Source: Fusibacter sp. A1 (GTDB taxonomy: Bacteria; Bacillota; Clostridia; Peptostreptococcales; Acidaminobacteraceae). Taken from it: a DNA stretch of 64,000 nucleotides. This document shows positions 1 through 9,227 of this stretch, piece after piece. Under the pieces are notes generated by a model. The model was not told the DNA's origin, did not search any database, and worked only from the letters and a program-made list of their open reading frames with translations. A program made the translations under genes and the position numbers. Location: NCBI RefSeq assembly GCF_004125825.1, contig NZ_QQWI01000005.1, positions 240,414 through 304,413 on the forward strand, written 5' to 3'. The stretch's first letter is position 1. Each line of letters opens with the position of its first letter.

Positions 1-588
1 AGCACAACGTTGGATTGCTGTAGAAATAATGTCTCTAGCTCTTTTGTTTGACTCTTCTTTTACTCTGCCTTCGGCTTCTTTAATCAAGATCACCGCGTCA
101 TGCTGCACATCTTTTTCAACATCGGCAAGCAATTGACGTTTAGCTTCGTCAGAAGTCATACCGGATACTTTTTCAAGCTCCAGGATGTGTTGCTTTTCAA
201 GTTCTTCAAGAGAGTTTTCTTTCTTATCTAATGAACTCTGTCTTTTTTGTAGTGATTCCTCACGTTTTTCGAGATTATTAGATTTTTTATCAAGTTGCTC
301 TTCTTTTTGAAGATTTCTCTTTTCAAGATTTTGAATTTCTGCTCTACGTTCTTTAGTTTCGCGATCAAGTTCGATTCTAAGTTGATGCACTTCATCTTTG
401 GCTTCAACCACTTTTAGTTTCTTTTCTGCTTCTGCCATTTTCTTAGCTTCAGTTACAATCTCAGCTGCTCTTATTTCAGCGCTTTTGATCTTACCCTCTG
501 CGATGTTTTTTCTGACAGTATAACCAATGAAGCCACCAAGTGGTCCGAAGATGATTGCTGCGATAAGTACTACTAATGGATAATTGAT
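1..588 (-). CDS. rny: Ribonuclease Y, N-terminal part (cut by window edge)
   Basis: Membrane-anchored endoribonuclease that initiates mRNA decay in Firmicutes. The visible 196 codons give an N-terminal membrane segment (IIFGPLGGFIGYTV), a short basic stretch (RKNIAEGKI) and then a long Lys/Glu-rich coiled coil, the standard RNase Y start; the KH and HD domains lie outside the window. The start is odd. In-frame TAA TAA lies just upstream and there is no ATG, GTG or TTG between it and the conserved N-terminus. A strong site GGAGGTGAG (592-600) is followed directly by ATT (589-591) and ATC (586-588). ATC is 7 nt after GGAGG and is taken as the start; ATT is the alternative. It has its own promoter and a roughly 200-nt leader. 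Identity is sure; the start codon is inferred. Confidence 0.92.
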   Translation of the reverse strand, partial: MNYPLVVLIAAIIFGPLGGFIGYTVRKNIAEGKIKSAEIRAAEIVTEAKKMAEAEKKLKVVEAKDEVHQLRIELDRETKERRAEIQNLEKRNLQKEEQLDKKSNNLEKREESLQKRQSSLDKKENSLEELEKQHILELEKVSGMTSDEAKRQLLADVEKDVQHDAVILIKEAEGRVKEESNKRARDIISTAIQRCA

Positions 589-623
589 AATCTCACCTCC
601 TATATTTTTTTATTACAAAAACA

Positions 624-643
624 TAGACCGAATATTCGGTCTA
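624..643. promoter_or_regulatory. Perfect 20-bp palindrome in the rny leader
   Basis: TAGACCGAATATTCGGTCTA is a perfect palindrome about 25 nt upstream of the rny ribosome binding site. As RNA on the minus strand it can form an 8-bp stem with an AUAU loop followed by UGUUUUUG, so it could be a weak attenuator. As DNA it resembles an operator for a TetR-like dimer. Which one applies cannot be told from sequence. Confidence 0.5.
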
Positions 644-801
644 GTAGAATGCGTACAAGTGAAGTAGCTACCTCATGTACCAATTTGCTTTTCAAAATAC
701 TCTGAAGATAACGTATTCGTGTTATCTATTCACACTATTTATAAAAAACTATCGAGTACATAATTCGCATACTCTCAAGTGAAACTTACACCGCATAATT
801 C

Positions 802-830
802 ATTTTAACGCTTATTGAGAATGAAGTCAA
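802..830 (-). promoter_or_regulatory. Sigma-A promoter of rny
   Basis: On the minus strand TTGACT (825-830) is followed after exactly 17 bp by TAAAAT (802-807), close to the vegetative consensus. It predicts a transcript start near 795 and hence a leader of about 205 nt before the rny start, containing a GATAAC...GTTATC hairpin and the 624-643 palindrome. The stretch 601-871 holds no gene. Confidence 0.65.
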
Positions 831-871
831 TAACGAGTGTGTCGAACGGCTTGTTTTTACTTGGATTCAAC

Positions 872-908
872 CAATTTAAAAGGACCTACGACTGATCGCA
901 GGTCCTGA
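872..908 (-). terminator. Terminator after recA
   Basis: Inverted repeat AGGACCT (881-887) / AGGTCCT (900-906); on the minus strand the stem is followed by TTTTAAATT. It lies directly after the recA stop codon and separates recA from rny. Confidence 0.8.
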
Positions 909-911
909 TTG

Positions 912-1946
912 TTATGCTTCTGTCGCGCTATCGCTAGTGACTTCAGAAGACGCTGTTTTAATAATATTGTAATGAAGCTTCACCTTATGCTCGATTTCAG
1001 CAAAAATCTCAGGGTTTTCTTCCAAGTAGACTTTTACGTTTTCTCTACCTTGGCCTAGTTTTTCATCGTTATAGCTGAACCATGACCCGGATTTTTTGAT
1101 GATATCTGCTCCAGTAGCGGCATCCAGCGTACTTCCTATTTTAGAAATACCTTGACCGTACATGATATCGAATTCTGCAAGCTTGAATGGCGGTGCTACT
1201 TTGTTCTTTACAACTTTGAGTCTTGTTCTGTTACCTAGAATCTCATCACCTTTTTTTATGGTATCGATTTTTCTAACATCGAGACGGAGTGACGCATAGA
1301 ATTTTAATGCGTTACCGCCTGTAGTTGTCTCAGGATTACCGAACATGACACCGATCTTCATACGTAATTGGTTGATGAAGATGACAGCAGTACCTGATTT
1401 GTTGACGATACCTGTAAGTTTACGAAGCGCTTGAGACATAAGTCGTGCCTGTAGACCCATGTGACTGTCGCCCATTTCGCCTGTGATCTCAGCTTTTGGA
1501 ACAAGCGCTGCGACTGAATCGACAACGATGACATCTACAGCACCGCTGCGAACAAGAGCGTCAACGATTTCGAGGGCCTGTTCTCCGGTATCCGGTTGCG
1601 ATACGATCAGCTCATCGATGTCCACGCCGATATTTTTAGCGTAAATAGGGTCGAGCGCATGCTCTGCGTCGATAAATGCAGCTACTCCGCCAGCCTTTTG
1701 GGCTTCTGCGATAACGTGCAAGGTAACCGTCGTCTTACCAGAAGATTCCGGACCGTAGATTTCGATGATTCTTCCCTTTGGAATTCCACCGATACCGAGT
1801 GCGATATCAATTGCCATACACCCTGTTGAAATCGCCTCTATATTTAACTTTTGAGATTCATCGCCAAGACGCATGATCGCACCCTTGCCATATTGTCTCT
1901 CAATTTGACCCATTACTGATTCCAATGCTTTTTGTTTTCCACTCAT
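912..1946 (-). CDS. recA: DNA recombinase RecA
   Basis: Strand-exchange ATPase of homologous recombination and co-protease for LexA in the SOS response. Walker A is GPESSGKTT, and the protein carries the usual [15 protein letters not shown] and loop L2 ([15 protein letters not shown]) segments. The start at 1946 (MSGKQKAL) gives 344 aa, normal for RecA, and has GGAAGGA 7 nt upstream. The frame stays open 39 codons further, but that extension crosses the promoter and LexA operator, so it is rejected as coding. The gene has its own SOS-regulated promoter and terminator, so it is monocistronic downstream of cinA. Confidence 0.98.
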   Translation of the reverse strand: MSGKQKALESVMGQIERQYGKGAIMRLGDESQKLNIEAISTGCMAIDIALGIGGIPKGRIIEIYGPESSGKTTVTLHVIAEAQKAGGVAAFIDAEHALDPIYAKNIGVDIDELIVSQPDTGEQALEIVDALVRSGAVDVIVVDSVAALVPKAEITGEMGDSHMGLQARLMSQALRKLTGIVNKSGTAVIFINQLRMKIGVMFGNPETTTGGNALKFYASLRLDVRKIDTIKKGDEILGNRTRLKVVKNKVAPPFKLAEFDIMYGQGISKIGSTLDAATGADIIKKSGSWFSYNDEKLGQGRENVKVYLEENPEIFAEIEHKVKLHYNIIKTASSEVTSDSATEA

Positions 1947-1963
1947 AATAAATCCTTCCATAG

Positions 1964-1977
1964 CGAACGTTTGTTCT
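1964..1977. promoter_or_regulatory. LexA (SOS) box of recA
   Basis: CGAACGTTTGTTCT contains the Firmicute SOS consensus GAAC-N4-GTTC with perfect half sites (1965-1976). It lies just downstream of the recA -10 element, over the expected transcription start, where a bound LexA would block initiation. Confidence 0.88.
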
Positions 1978-1989
1978 ATCGATAATCTT

Positions 1990-2018
1990 ATTATAATTAA
2001 AGCTTGAGCAAATAGCAA
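1990..2018 (-). promoter_or_regulatory. Sigma-A promoter of recA
   Basis: TTGCTA (2013-2018) and a perfect TATAAT (1990-1995) on the minus strand are separated by 17 bp. The promoter sits between the cinA stop codon and the LexA box. Confidence 0.8.
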
Positions 2019-2041
2019 GGTAAAAAACAAATGTTTTTTTA

Positions 2042-3292
2042 CTAGTCTGCTGCTTGCAGACAACCTTCGAGATATCTATTGATTTGCATGTATACAGTTT
2101 GTGTTGTCCTTAATCGGATGTTCTCACGGGTACCATGAAAATGGTGTTTTTCAACTTGAACCCGACCGTCTAAGGAATAGCCGATGTAGACAAGGCCTAC
2201 AGGTTTATCTTCAGTACCGCCAGACGGGCCTGCGATTCCTGTCACAGCAACGCATAGATCAGCACCTGTCGCCGATTTAAGTCCCATTACCATCTCTTTG
2301 GCTGTTTCCTCAGATACAGCACCGTGGGACTCAAGCGTTTGTGGACTGACACCAAGCAGTCTAGTTTTCTCCTGATTGCTATAGGTGACAAGGCTGCTGT
2401 CAAACACGTTTGACGCGCCAGATATGTCCGTAATCCCTTTGGCGAGGTTTCCGCCTGTGCAGCTTTCTGCGAAGGTGAGCTTCTTATGTAGCAGATCGAG
2501 TTTTTTTACAACGACTTCAGCAAGCGTCTCGCCTTCAGTTGAAAAAACATAGTCGATCAGACGATTCTTTATTGAGTGGACTATCGGCATGAGGACATTC
2601 TCAGCCTCGAGGTTTGTTCTTTTCACAGTCGAAACCCTAAGGCTTAGCATACCGCCCAAGGCATAGATGCCGATGGACGGATCCGATTGGTTTTCAAAGA
2701 TATCGGAGATTTTCTCGTCTACAGCGGACTCTCCGATTCCATATAGGTTGATATATTTGCTATAAAGTTTGCCATCGGTTGTCAGGCTATCGAGCAGATC
2801 GCCCTCTGCAACCGCATATAGTTCCTGTGGTGGACCTGGTAGACACGCTATTTTGAGCGTATCGTCAGACACGATGAATCCCGGGGCTGTGCCTTTGGGA
2901 TTGTTGAGTATTTCAGCGCCTTTGGGGAAGTAGGCCTGTTTGAAATTGTTCTCTGTCATTGGACGGTCGATGCTGATGAAGAAGTCGGTTAATTTCTTTA
3001 CAGTCGATTCGTCCTTCACAAGCTCAAGATTCAACGCCTTTGCGACGACTTCTCTTGTCATATCGTCCTGGGTGGGACCCAAACCGCCTGTGATGATGAT
3101 CAGATCGCACTGCTCCCTCAATAAGGAGATCGCCTTGTGGATACGCTCTTCGTTGTCACCGCAAGTCATATGATAATATACGGAATAACCTATATGGTTC
3201 AGAAGCTTTGTCAAGTACTGGGCATGTGTGTTTAAGACATGCCCGACAAGTAGTTCAGAGCCGATTGTCAATATCCCTGTACGTTTCATCAT
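2042..3292 (-). CDS. cinA: CinA family nicotinamide mononucleotide deamidase/pyrophosphatase
   Basis: The protein has an N-terminal MoaB/MogA-like domain ([15 protein letters not shown] around residue 70) and a C-terminal PncC-type amidase domain ([19 protein letters not shown], then [17 protein letters not shown]). In this family the C-terminal domain deamidates NMN in pyridine nucleotide salvage, and the N-terminal domain has ADP-ribose pyrophosphatase activity. The length of 416 aa is typical. The ATG overlaps the pgsA stop, so it is translationally coupled to pgsA. Its position directly before recA matches the classical cinA-recA pairing, but here recA has its own SOS promoter. Confidence 0.95.
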   Translation of the reverse strand: MMKRTGILTIGSELLVGHVLNTHAQYLTKLLNHIGYSVYYHMTCGDNEERIHKAISLLREQCDLIIITGGLGPTQDDMTREVVAKALNLELVKDESTVKKLTDFFISIDRPMTENNFKQAYFPKGAEILNNPKGTAPGFIVSDDTLKIACLPGPPQELYAVAEGDLLDSLTTDGKLYSKYINLYGIGESAVDEKISDIFENQSDPSIGIYALGGMLSLRVSTVKRTNLEAENVLMPIVHSIKNRLIDYVFSTEGETLAEVVVKKLDLLHKKLTFAESCTGGNLAKGITDISGASNVFDSSLVTYSNQEKTRLLGVSPQTLESHGAVSEETAKEMVMGLKSATGADLCVAVTGIAGPSGGTEDKPVGLVYIGYSLDGRVQVEKHHFHGTRENIRLRTTQTVYMQINRYLEGCLQAAD

Positions 3293-3825
3293 TCTTTTAG
3301 CACCTGCTTGTTCTTGAGCAAGTATTCAACTCCCGATACGACCGTCAAGATGGTCGCTATATAAAGCATGATCTGATCCAGTGGAATGCCTATCATGCTC
3401 GCAGGGTAGTTGTTGGCAAGCAGCAAGAGGATGGCGATCATTTGAACAGTCGTCTTTATCTTAGCCCAGTAACTTGCAGCGATCACAAGGCCTGTACTCG
3501 CTGCCATCGCTCTGAATATGCTGATGATGAATTCTCTTGATAGAATCACCACGACAATCCAACCAGCAATTTCGCCAAGCTCGACCAATCCTACAAGTGC
3601 GGCGGTTACAAGCACCTTATCCGCAAGAGGGTCAAGAAGTTTTCCAAGTTTCGTCACCTGATTCATTTTTCTTGCGATGTAACCGTCCAAAAAGTCAGTG
3701 ATCGAGGCAATGACAAACACTGCGAAGGCGACCCATCTGAGTAAAGGTGTATCCAGAGCCAAAAGAACCATGAAAACAGGAACGAGTGCGAGTCTTAATA
3801 CCGTCAACTGAGTTGCTAAATTCAT
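3289..3825 (-). CDS. pgsA: CDP-diacylglycerol-glycerol-3-phosphate 3-phosphatidyltransferase
   Basis: Membrane enzyme that commits CDP-diacylglycerol to phosphatidylglycerol synthesis. The CDP-alcohol phosphotransferase signature D-G-x2-A-R-x8-G-x3-D-x3-D is visible as DFLDGYIARK...GKLLDPLADKVL in the first half, followed by hydrophobic segments. At 178 aa it has the usual length. Its start overlaps the rimO stop by 4 nt and its end overlaps cinA, so the three form one tight operon. Confidence 0.95.
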   Translation of the reverse strand: MNLATQLTVLRLALVPVFMVLLALDTPLLRWVAFAVFVIASITDFLDGYIARKMNQVTKLGKLLDPLADKVLVTAALVGLVELGEIAGWIVVVILSREFIISIFRAMAASTGLVIAASYWAKIKTTVQMIAILLLLANNYPASMIGIPLDQIMLYIATILTVVSGVEYLLKNKQVLKE

Positions 3826-5156
3826 AGTTTGACCCCCATAACATCAAATTCCATTGCATCATCTATTTTCACATCTACGAATTGTCCGACTTCTAGGAGT
3901 TCGCCTTCTGTATGCACATAGCAGACTCCGTCCACTTCTGGCGCGTCAAGGGAAGTTCTTCCGACATAGACCTTAGGGTCGTCGGTTGTTTCCTCGATGA
4001 CCACTCTCATCACCTGTCCGATTTTGTTTTGCTGGATGACTTCTGAAACGTCTTGCTGCAGCATCATCAGTTTAGCGTGACGCTCTTTCATGATGTCCTC
4101 GTCCACTTGTCCGTCAAGATTGTATGCAGCGGTGTTTTCCTCTTTTGAATAGGTGAAAGCACCCAAGCGGTCGAATTTAGCGTTTTCTACAAAGGTAAGC
4201 AGCTCTTCAAAGTCTTCTTCTGTCTCACCGGGGAATCCTACGATCATGGTCGTTCTAATCGAAGCTTTAGGAATATGGGTTCTGATCGATTTTATGAGCG
4301 CTTCGATATCTTCTTTGGATGTGTTGCGTTTCATACGTTTTAATATCCTGTTGCTTGCATGTTGCACAGGAATATCGAAATAGTCCACGACCTTCTCGCA
4401 GGACGCGATGGTTTTGATCAGCTTTTCATCCACGATATCAGGATACATGTACTGAAGTCTGATCCATTCTATGCCTTCGACCTCATTTAACTTTTCAAGC
4501 AGCTCATATAGCTTGTATTCACCGTAAATATCGATGCCATATCGCGTCGTATCCTGAGCGATGACGATAAGCTCCTTGACGCCTTGCTTGGCCAAAGCAT
4601 TTGCCTCATCAACGATGGACTCAATCGTTCTAGAACGATATTTTCCTCGTAATTTAGGAATAATGCAGTACGTGCATAGGTTGTCACACCCTTCGGCTAT
4701 TTTTAAAAATGCGAAATGCGAGGGGGTGGAAAGCTCTCTTGGAAGGCCTTCTGCGAACTCCTTATCGATATTGCCTGTCTGACTGATACGTTCTCCCTTA
4801 TCGCCTAACGCATCGACAATTTTCATGATCTCGTCGAAGGCCGTCGTACCGACGAATGCGTCCACTTCAGGGATCTCATTCACAAGATCGTTCGCATAAC
4901 GCTCTGCAAGGCATCCGGTCACGATCAGGTACTCGCATACGTGCTCGTTTTTATAAATCGCCATGTCAAGAATCGTGTTGACAGACTCCTCTTTAGCGCT
5001 TTCGATAAATCCACAGGTGTTCACAACGATGATTTGCGCCTGTTCGGGATTGTCCGTCATATAGTATTCTTTTTCCTTAAATAGTCCCATCATCACTTCT
5101 GAATCAACTTGATTTTTGGAACAACCAAGTGTTTCGATATATACATAGTTTTTCAT
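3822..5156 (-). CDS. rimO: Ribosomal protein S12 methylthiotransferase RimO
   Basis: Radical-SAM enzyme that thiomethylates the conserved aspartate of ribosomal protein S12. The N-terminal UPF0004 domain has ETLGCSKNQVDSE, the RimO (not MiaB) version of the motif. The radical-SAM cluster motif is CDNLCTYC, in EGCDNLCTYCIIPKLRG. A C-terminal TRAM domain follows (about 380-444). Length 444 aa is typical. It begins 1 nt after the ftsK stop. Confidence 0.95.
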   Translation of the reverse strand: MKNYVYIETLGCSKNQVDSEVMMGLFKEKEYYMTDNPEQAQIIVVNTCGFIESAKEESVNTILDMAIYKNEHVCEYLIVTGCLAERYANDLVNEIPEVDAFVGTTAFDEIMKIVDALGDKGERISQTGNIDKEFAEGLPRELSTPSHFAFLKIAEGCDNLCTYCIIPKLRGKYRSRTIESIVDEANALAKQGVKELIVIAQDTTRYGIDIYGEYKLYELLEKLNEVEGIEWIRLQYMYPDIVDEKLIKTIASCEKVVDYFDIPVQHASNRILKRMKRNTSKEDIEALIKSIRTHIPKASIRTTMIVGFPGETEEDFEELLTFVENAKFDRLGAFTYSKEENTAAYNLDGQVDEDIMKERHAKLMMLQQDVSEVIQQNKIGQVMRVVIEETTDDPKVYVGRTSLDAPEVDGVCYVHTEGELLEVGQFVDVKIDDAMEFDVMGVKL

Positions 5157-5157
5157 A

Positions 5158-7899
5158 CTACTCTCCAGTCATTTCAAATTCTGTCATTGTCATTAATACC
5201 TCTCGCGGCTTTGATCCGCGGCTTGGTCCGACAATGCCTCTAATCTCTAATTCGTCAACCATTCTTGCAGCTCGGTTATAACCGATTCTAAACCTTCTTT
5301 GCAGTAGTGATGTCGATGCCTTCTCTGATTCGATGACGAATTGGATCGCATCTTCTAAGAGATCATCTATCCCTTCTGCGTCAGAGGCCTGCTGCATGGT
5401 TTCTTTCACTTCGTCAAGTACGGCGGAATCGTATTCGTATTCGCCTTCAAGCTGTCCTTTCACATAGGTGACGACGCTTTCCACTTCTTCTTCTGTGATG
5501 AAGGAACCTTGTACACGCCTTGGTTTGGATTCGCCGGATGGGAAATATAACATGTCCCCTTTTCCTAAAAGTTTTTCTGCGCCACCCATGTCTATGATCG
5601 TACGCGAGTCGATTTGTGAAGATACTGCAAATGCGATTCTCGACGGTATATTTGCCTTAATCACTCCTGTGATAACGTCCACAGAAGGTCTTTGCGTGGC
5701 AACGATCAGATGGATGCCCGCAGCTCTGGCCATTTGGGCGATTCTGCAGATGGCATCCTCCACTTGATTGGGAGCGACCATCATCAGGTCGGCAAGCTCG
5801 TCGATGATTACGACGATTCTTGGCATATGCTCCCCTTCTCCTGTCAACTCGTACTTCTTGTTGTAGCTGGTAAGATCTCTCACACCGGTTTCTGCGAACC
5901 GCTTGTAACGGTCGGTCATTTCCTGAACGGCCCAGTTTAAGGCGATACTCGCCTTTTTAGGATCGGTCACAACCGGCAAGATCAGATGTGGGATACCGTT
6001 ATAGACATTGAGCTCGACTACTTTTGGATCGATCATCAGGAACTTCACTTCATCCGGTTTGGCATTAAACAGTATACTCGATATGATCGTGTTTACGCAA
6101 ACACTTTTACCCGAGCCGGTAGCGCCGGCAATCAGAAGGTGTGGCATTTTTGCAAGGTCAGCCACAATGGGAACACCCGAAATGTCCTTACCTAGGCCGA
6201 ATCTAAGCTCTGATTTATGATTCTCGTAGGGGTCGCTTTCAATTACGTCCCTAAGTGTGACAACCGAAGTGGTCTTATTGGGAACCTCGATACCGACAGC
6301 GGCCTTACCCGGTATCGGCGCGACGATTCTGACACTTGTTGCAGCAAGATTAAGTGCGATGTCGTCAGAAAGATTGACGATTTTACTCACCTTGACACCT
6401 GGACTTGGTGCGATCTCAAATCTTGTGATCATCGGTCCCTTACTTACCTGAACGACTTTTGCGTCTATTTTAAAGTTCCTTAACGTATCTTCTAGCTGTC
6501 TCGCCTTGATAAGTATGTCTTTTCTATCCTTGTCGCCGCTCTGATGCTTGCCCTCGTTTAGCATTTCTACGTTTGGCAGCTCATAATGTTCAAATGCGAG
6601 CCTGACCTTTTCGATAATTTCATTTTCAATCGCGGTCTTTTCTTCCAAGGTGATATTGCTGTTTTCTTTTTTTATCGCTTTGTAATCGATTTTCTCTTTT
6701 GTTTGAGCAGATACACTCGTATCCGAACGCGAAAACTCGACCGTTTCTTCCTTCACCTCTTCATCCGGCTGCGTAAGAACAGAGTCGACCGCTGGTGTCT
6801 TGGTCTTTCTTGCACGTGCCATCGTCTGGAAGTCCAGAATCTTAATGTTGTCAGCTACATCAATTACCTCAGGTGCTTTCTCTATTTGCGGTTCAAAGAC
6901 ATCGATAAGCTCAGAATCTGTCAGAATAGGCAAGACAGGTTCCTCTTCATCTACCCTAGGCTTGCTGTAATCCGGCGTGTATTCGTCCTGACTTGAATCC
7001 TTTTCAACATCAAGATCAAACAAGTCACGGTTCATCAGGTCGATGATGTGTTGCTTGTTCTTTTCTCGTTCGGAGTTATGGTCGTCAAAATCTGTCTTCA
7101 ACTGACTGATGCTTGTCTTTACAGCTGTATTTACGACTTGGTTGGTCTTTACTACCGTATCTTTTGTCTTAACGGCCGAATAACCGATCCCCTTGAGTAT
7201 CTTGCTTGGTGTGATATTTGCAGTAAGCGCTAAAAAGATGAGCATCAACGAGGTGATGATAAGACCTGTCCCCATTCTGCCCAGCGGCCCATAGAAAATC
7301 TTGAAAATGAAATTGCCAAGCGAACCGGCACCAAGCAGGTCCTGTCCTTGATCGTATGCAAGCTTAAAACCTTCAAGAGTATAAAAGTCGTCTACCGCAT
7401 AATTGACACTGCTCATACCGATAAACAAGATGAACGCTAGTAGCAGTACCGCTGAGGATACTTGAACTCTTAGCTTGAACTTACTTAAGTTCTTATTGAT
7501 CTGTAAAAAGACAAAGGAAAACACAACATAGGGCATCAGGTAAGCACCAATAGAAAACAGTCCCGTTAAAAGACCTTTCATCCATGCTCCGACAACACCC
7601 ACTGAGCTGGTGTGCAAGCTAAGAATCATAAACACACAAAAAGCTAGCAGGCCCAACAACTTCATTTCGTAGCCAAGCACACTTTCGTGCTTGGTCTTGT
7701 CAGAATTTTTAGAAGTGCTGGATTTACTAGTTCCTTTTGAGGTACTCGCCTGTTTTTTTGGCGTTGTCTTTTTAGTTGAAGTCGTAGAGGACGAAGCGGG
7801 CTTTTGTCTACTGGATGTCGCCGGTTTCTGCTTCGGTTTGCTTTTTGTCTGTTTGCTCGCTGTTGTCTGCTTGTTCGCTACTGGCTGCTTGTTCGCCAT
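5158..7899 (-). CDS. ftsK: DNA translocase FtsK/SpoIIIE
   Basis: Septal DNA pump. An N-terminal Lys/Thr/Ser-rich tail of about 70 residues is followed by about four to five membrane segments, an acidic linker, the alpha/beta motor (Walker A GATGSGKSVCVN; VVIIDELADLMM as Walker B) and a C-terminal gamma winged helix (SLLQRRFRIGYNRAARMVDELE). The start at 7899 (MANKQ) has GAGGAGGAAGAAA just upstream and gives 913 aa; an earlier in-frame ATG-like start would lie inside scpB without a ribosome binding site. The first 92 nt overlap the end of scpB in another frame and consist of 18-bp repeats. A single FtsK/SpoIIIE would serve division and, if it occurs, spore chromosome translocation. Confidence 0.95.
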   Translation of the reverse strand: MANKQPVANKQTTASKQTKSKPKQKPATSSRQKPASSSTTSTKKTTPKKQASTSKGTSKSSTSKNSDKTKHESVLGYEMKLLGLLAFCVFMILSLHTSSVGVVGAWMKGLLTGLFSIGAYLMPYVVFSFVFLQINKNLSKFKLRVQVSSAVLLLAFILFIGMSSVNYAVDDFYTLEGFKLAYDQGQDLLGAGSLGNFIFKIFYGPLGRMGTGLIITSLMLIFLALTANITPSKILKGIGYSAVKTKDTVVKTNQVVNTAVKTSISQLKTDFDDHNSEREKNKQHIIDLMNRDLFDLDVEKDSSQDEYTPDYSKPRVDEEEPVLPILTDSELIDVFEPQIEKAPEVIDVADNIKILDFQTMARARKTKTPAVDSVLTQPDEEVKEETVEFSRSDTSVSAQTKEKIDYKAIKKENSNITLEEKTAIENEIIEKVRLAFEHYELPNVEMLNEGKHQSGDKDRKDILIKARQLEDTLRNFKIDAKVVQVSKGPMITRFEIAPSPGVKVSKIVNLSDDIALNLAATSVRIVAPIPGKAAVGIEVPNKTTSVVTLRDVIESDPYENHKSELRFGLGKDISGVPIVADLAKMPHLLIAGATGSGKSVCVNTIISSILFNAKPDEVKFLMIDPKVVELNVYNGIPHLILPVVTDPKKASIALNWAVQEMTDRYKRFAETGVRDLTSYNKKYELTGEGEHMPRIVVIIDELADLMMVAPNQVEDAICRIAQMARAAGIHLIVATQRPSVDVITGVIKANIPSRIAFAVSSQIDSRTIIDMGGAEKLLGKGDMLYFPSGESKPRRVQGSFITEEEVESVVTYVKGQLEGEYEYDSAVLDEVKETMQQASDAEGIDDLLEDAIQFVIESEKASTSLLQRRFRIGYNRAARMVDELEIRGIVGPSRGSKPREVLMTMTEFEMTGE

Positions 7900-8449
7900 T
7901 TTCTTCCTCCTCTTCGTCAAATAATGCAATCTGCATACGTTCAAAAGAAGCTACAGGTGGTAATTCCCTTAAAGTCTTAAGTCCGAATTTTTTTAAGAAT
8001 AAGTCCGTCGTACTAAATAGATTCGGTCTGCCGATACGTTCCAGCTTACCGCTGATTCTGATCAGTTCAAGTTCAAGAAGAATCTGAACCGCCCTATCGC
8101 ACTTGACACCTCTGATCCGCTCTATTTCGGTTTTGGTGATCGGCTGCTTATACGCGATGATGGAAAGGACTTCTAGGTTGCTGACCGATAGTCCCTTGTT
8201 CTTATCGGTGACAAACAACTGTTCCACCACATCCGAAACCTCATGTCTTGTCGCAAGCTGGACGGATTGGTTGACATCAAGAAGCTGTATCGCATGGTTG
8301 CAGGTATCATAGTAGTTTCTTAGGTTGTCGGCTTCCTCTTTGACAAGTTCCTGGGAAAGTCCTGTAAGCGCAGCTAGACGCTGATAAGAAAGCGCCTCAC
8401 CCCATGCAAATAGAAGTGCCTCTATCTGCTTCATATTTTGATTAAGCAT
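7808..8449 (-). CDS. scpB: Segregation and condensation protein B
   Basis: Kleisin-interacting subunit of the SMC-ScpAB condensin complex, with two winged helices (KQIEALLFAWGEALS...; later VLSIIAYKQPITKTEIERIRGV, a ScpB hallmark). The start at 8449 (MLNQNMKQ) overlaps the scpA stop (ATGCTTAA) and has GAGGA upstream, giving 213 aa; an upstream in-frame start would extend into scpA. The C-terminus is unusual: after the conserved domain come a run of Glu and then repeated E-Q-A/T-rich hexads, encoded by DNA shared with the ftsK start. Confidence 0.93.
   Translation of the reverse strand: MLNQNMKQIEALLFAWGEALSYQRLAALTGLSQELVKEEADNLRNYYDTCNHAIQLLDVNQSVQLATRHEVSDVVEQLFVTDKNKGLSVSNLEVLSIIAYKQPITKTEIERIRGVKCDRAVQILLELELIRISGKLERIGRPNLFSTTDLFLKKFGLKTLRELPPVASFERMQIALFDEEEEENGEQAASSEQADNSEQTDKKQTEAETGDIQ
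7830..7899. repeat. Imperfect 18-bp tandem repeats in the scpB/ftsK overlap
   Basis: On the minus strand GCGAACAAGCAGCCAGTA, GCGAACAAGCAGACAACA and GCGAGCAAACAGAC follow each other with an 18-bp period. They encode N-K-Q-x-x-A units in ftsK and E-Q-A-x-x-S units in scpB, so both proteins gained repeats in one event. Confidence 0.75.
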
Positions 8450-9209
8450 GATTAAATTCCTCGTCGATTTCAATAACAATGGCATCAAAGGTATGGTCCT
8501 GCACTACAGAGACCAGACCTGTCTTTAAGAGTTCCAGTAGCGCCAAAAAGGTGATGACCAGTTCGAGTTTGGTGGTTACATCTAAAACCAACTCATCAAA
8601 CTGCCATCTTCTTTTCGCTGTAAATTTTTCTGTTAGAATCTCGATTTTTTCTTCTACGGTATGCACATCGCGCATTAATTTTTTAAAGTAGTCTTTTCTT
8701 GTCATATCGATCTCAGGTATTCGTTCAATCACCTTGTTGAGCGCATTAACAAGCGCGCTGATATCCACTTGATAATCATCGGCGCTGATGTCGATAGAAG
8801 TCTTAAAGCGTTTAAGTTCGTTGGTCGGCTTAAAATATCGGCCTCCAAACTGGTCGAACTTGTCTTTCATATCGACAGCGGCATCTTTATACTGCTTGTA
8901 TTCGATAAGACGCTGTACAAGATCGAACCTTGGATCTTCCTCAGACATGACAAGGTCTTCGTCATTTTCCCCATGGATAGGAAGCAGCATCTTTGATTTG
9001 ATTTCTAATAGATGCGCCGCCATGACGACAAATTCACTTGTGACATCGAGTTTGACCGTATCCAATGTCTCTAAATAAGCCAGAAACTGACTGGTAATCA
9101 CGATGATTGGAATATCGTATATATCCACTTCGTTTTTTTCAAGCAAATGCAATAATAAATCTAAAGGTCCCTCAAATATTGGGAGCGTAACATTCAATTC
9201 TATTTCCAT
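8442..9209 (-). CDS. scpA: Segregation and condensation protein A
   Basis: Kleisin subunit of the SMC condensin. It carries the conserved N-terminus FEGPLDLLLHLLEKNEVDIYDIPI, split here as FEGPLDLLLHLLEKNEVDI then YDIPI, and a C-terminal winged helix (VTFLALLELLKTGLV). The start at 9209 has GGTGGTGA upstream, giving 255 aa; the longer frame runs through the promoter. It heads the scpA-scpB-ftsK-rimO-pgsA-cinA run, in which all junctions overlap or are at most a few nt apart. Confidence 0.95.
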   Translation of the reverse strand: MEIELNVTLPIFEGPLDLLLHLLEKNEVDIYDIPIIVITSQFLAYLETLDTVKLDVTSEFVVMAAHLLEIKSKMLLPIHGENDEDLVMSEEDPRFDLVQRLIEYKQYKDAAVDMKDKFDQFGGRYFKPTNELKRFKTSIDISADDYQVDISALVNALNKVIERIPEIDMTRKDYFKKLMRDVHTVEEKIEILTEKFTAKRRWQFDELVLDVTTKLELVITFLALLELLKTGLVSVVQDHTFDAIVIEIDEEFNHA

Positions 9210-9227
9210 TTTCTCACCACCGTGAAT

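Noticed and set aside
840..846. Spo0A-box-like TGTCGAA upstream of the rny promoter
   Set aside because: A 7-mer of this kind is expected several times by chance in 64 kb; no tandem site or other support.
1947..2063. N-terminal extension of RecA by 39 residues
   Set aside because: The extension covers the recA promoter and the LexA box and has no ribosome binding site; the MSGKQ start has one and gives normal length.
6586..6996. Plus-strand ORF of 136 codons inside ftsK
   Set aside because: Antisense shadow of the FtsK linker region, Phe/Arg-rich composition without a ribosome binding site.
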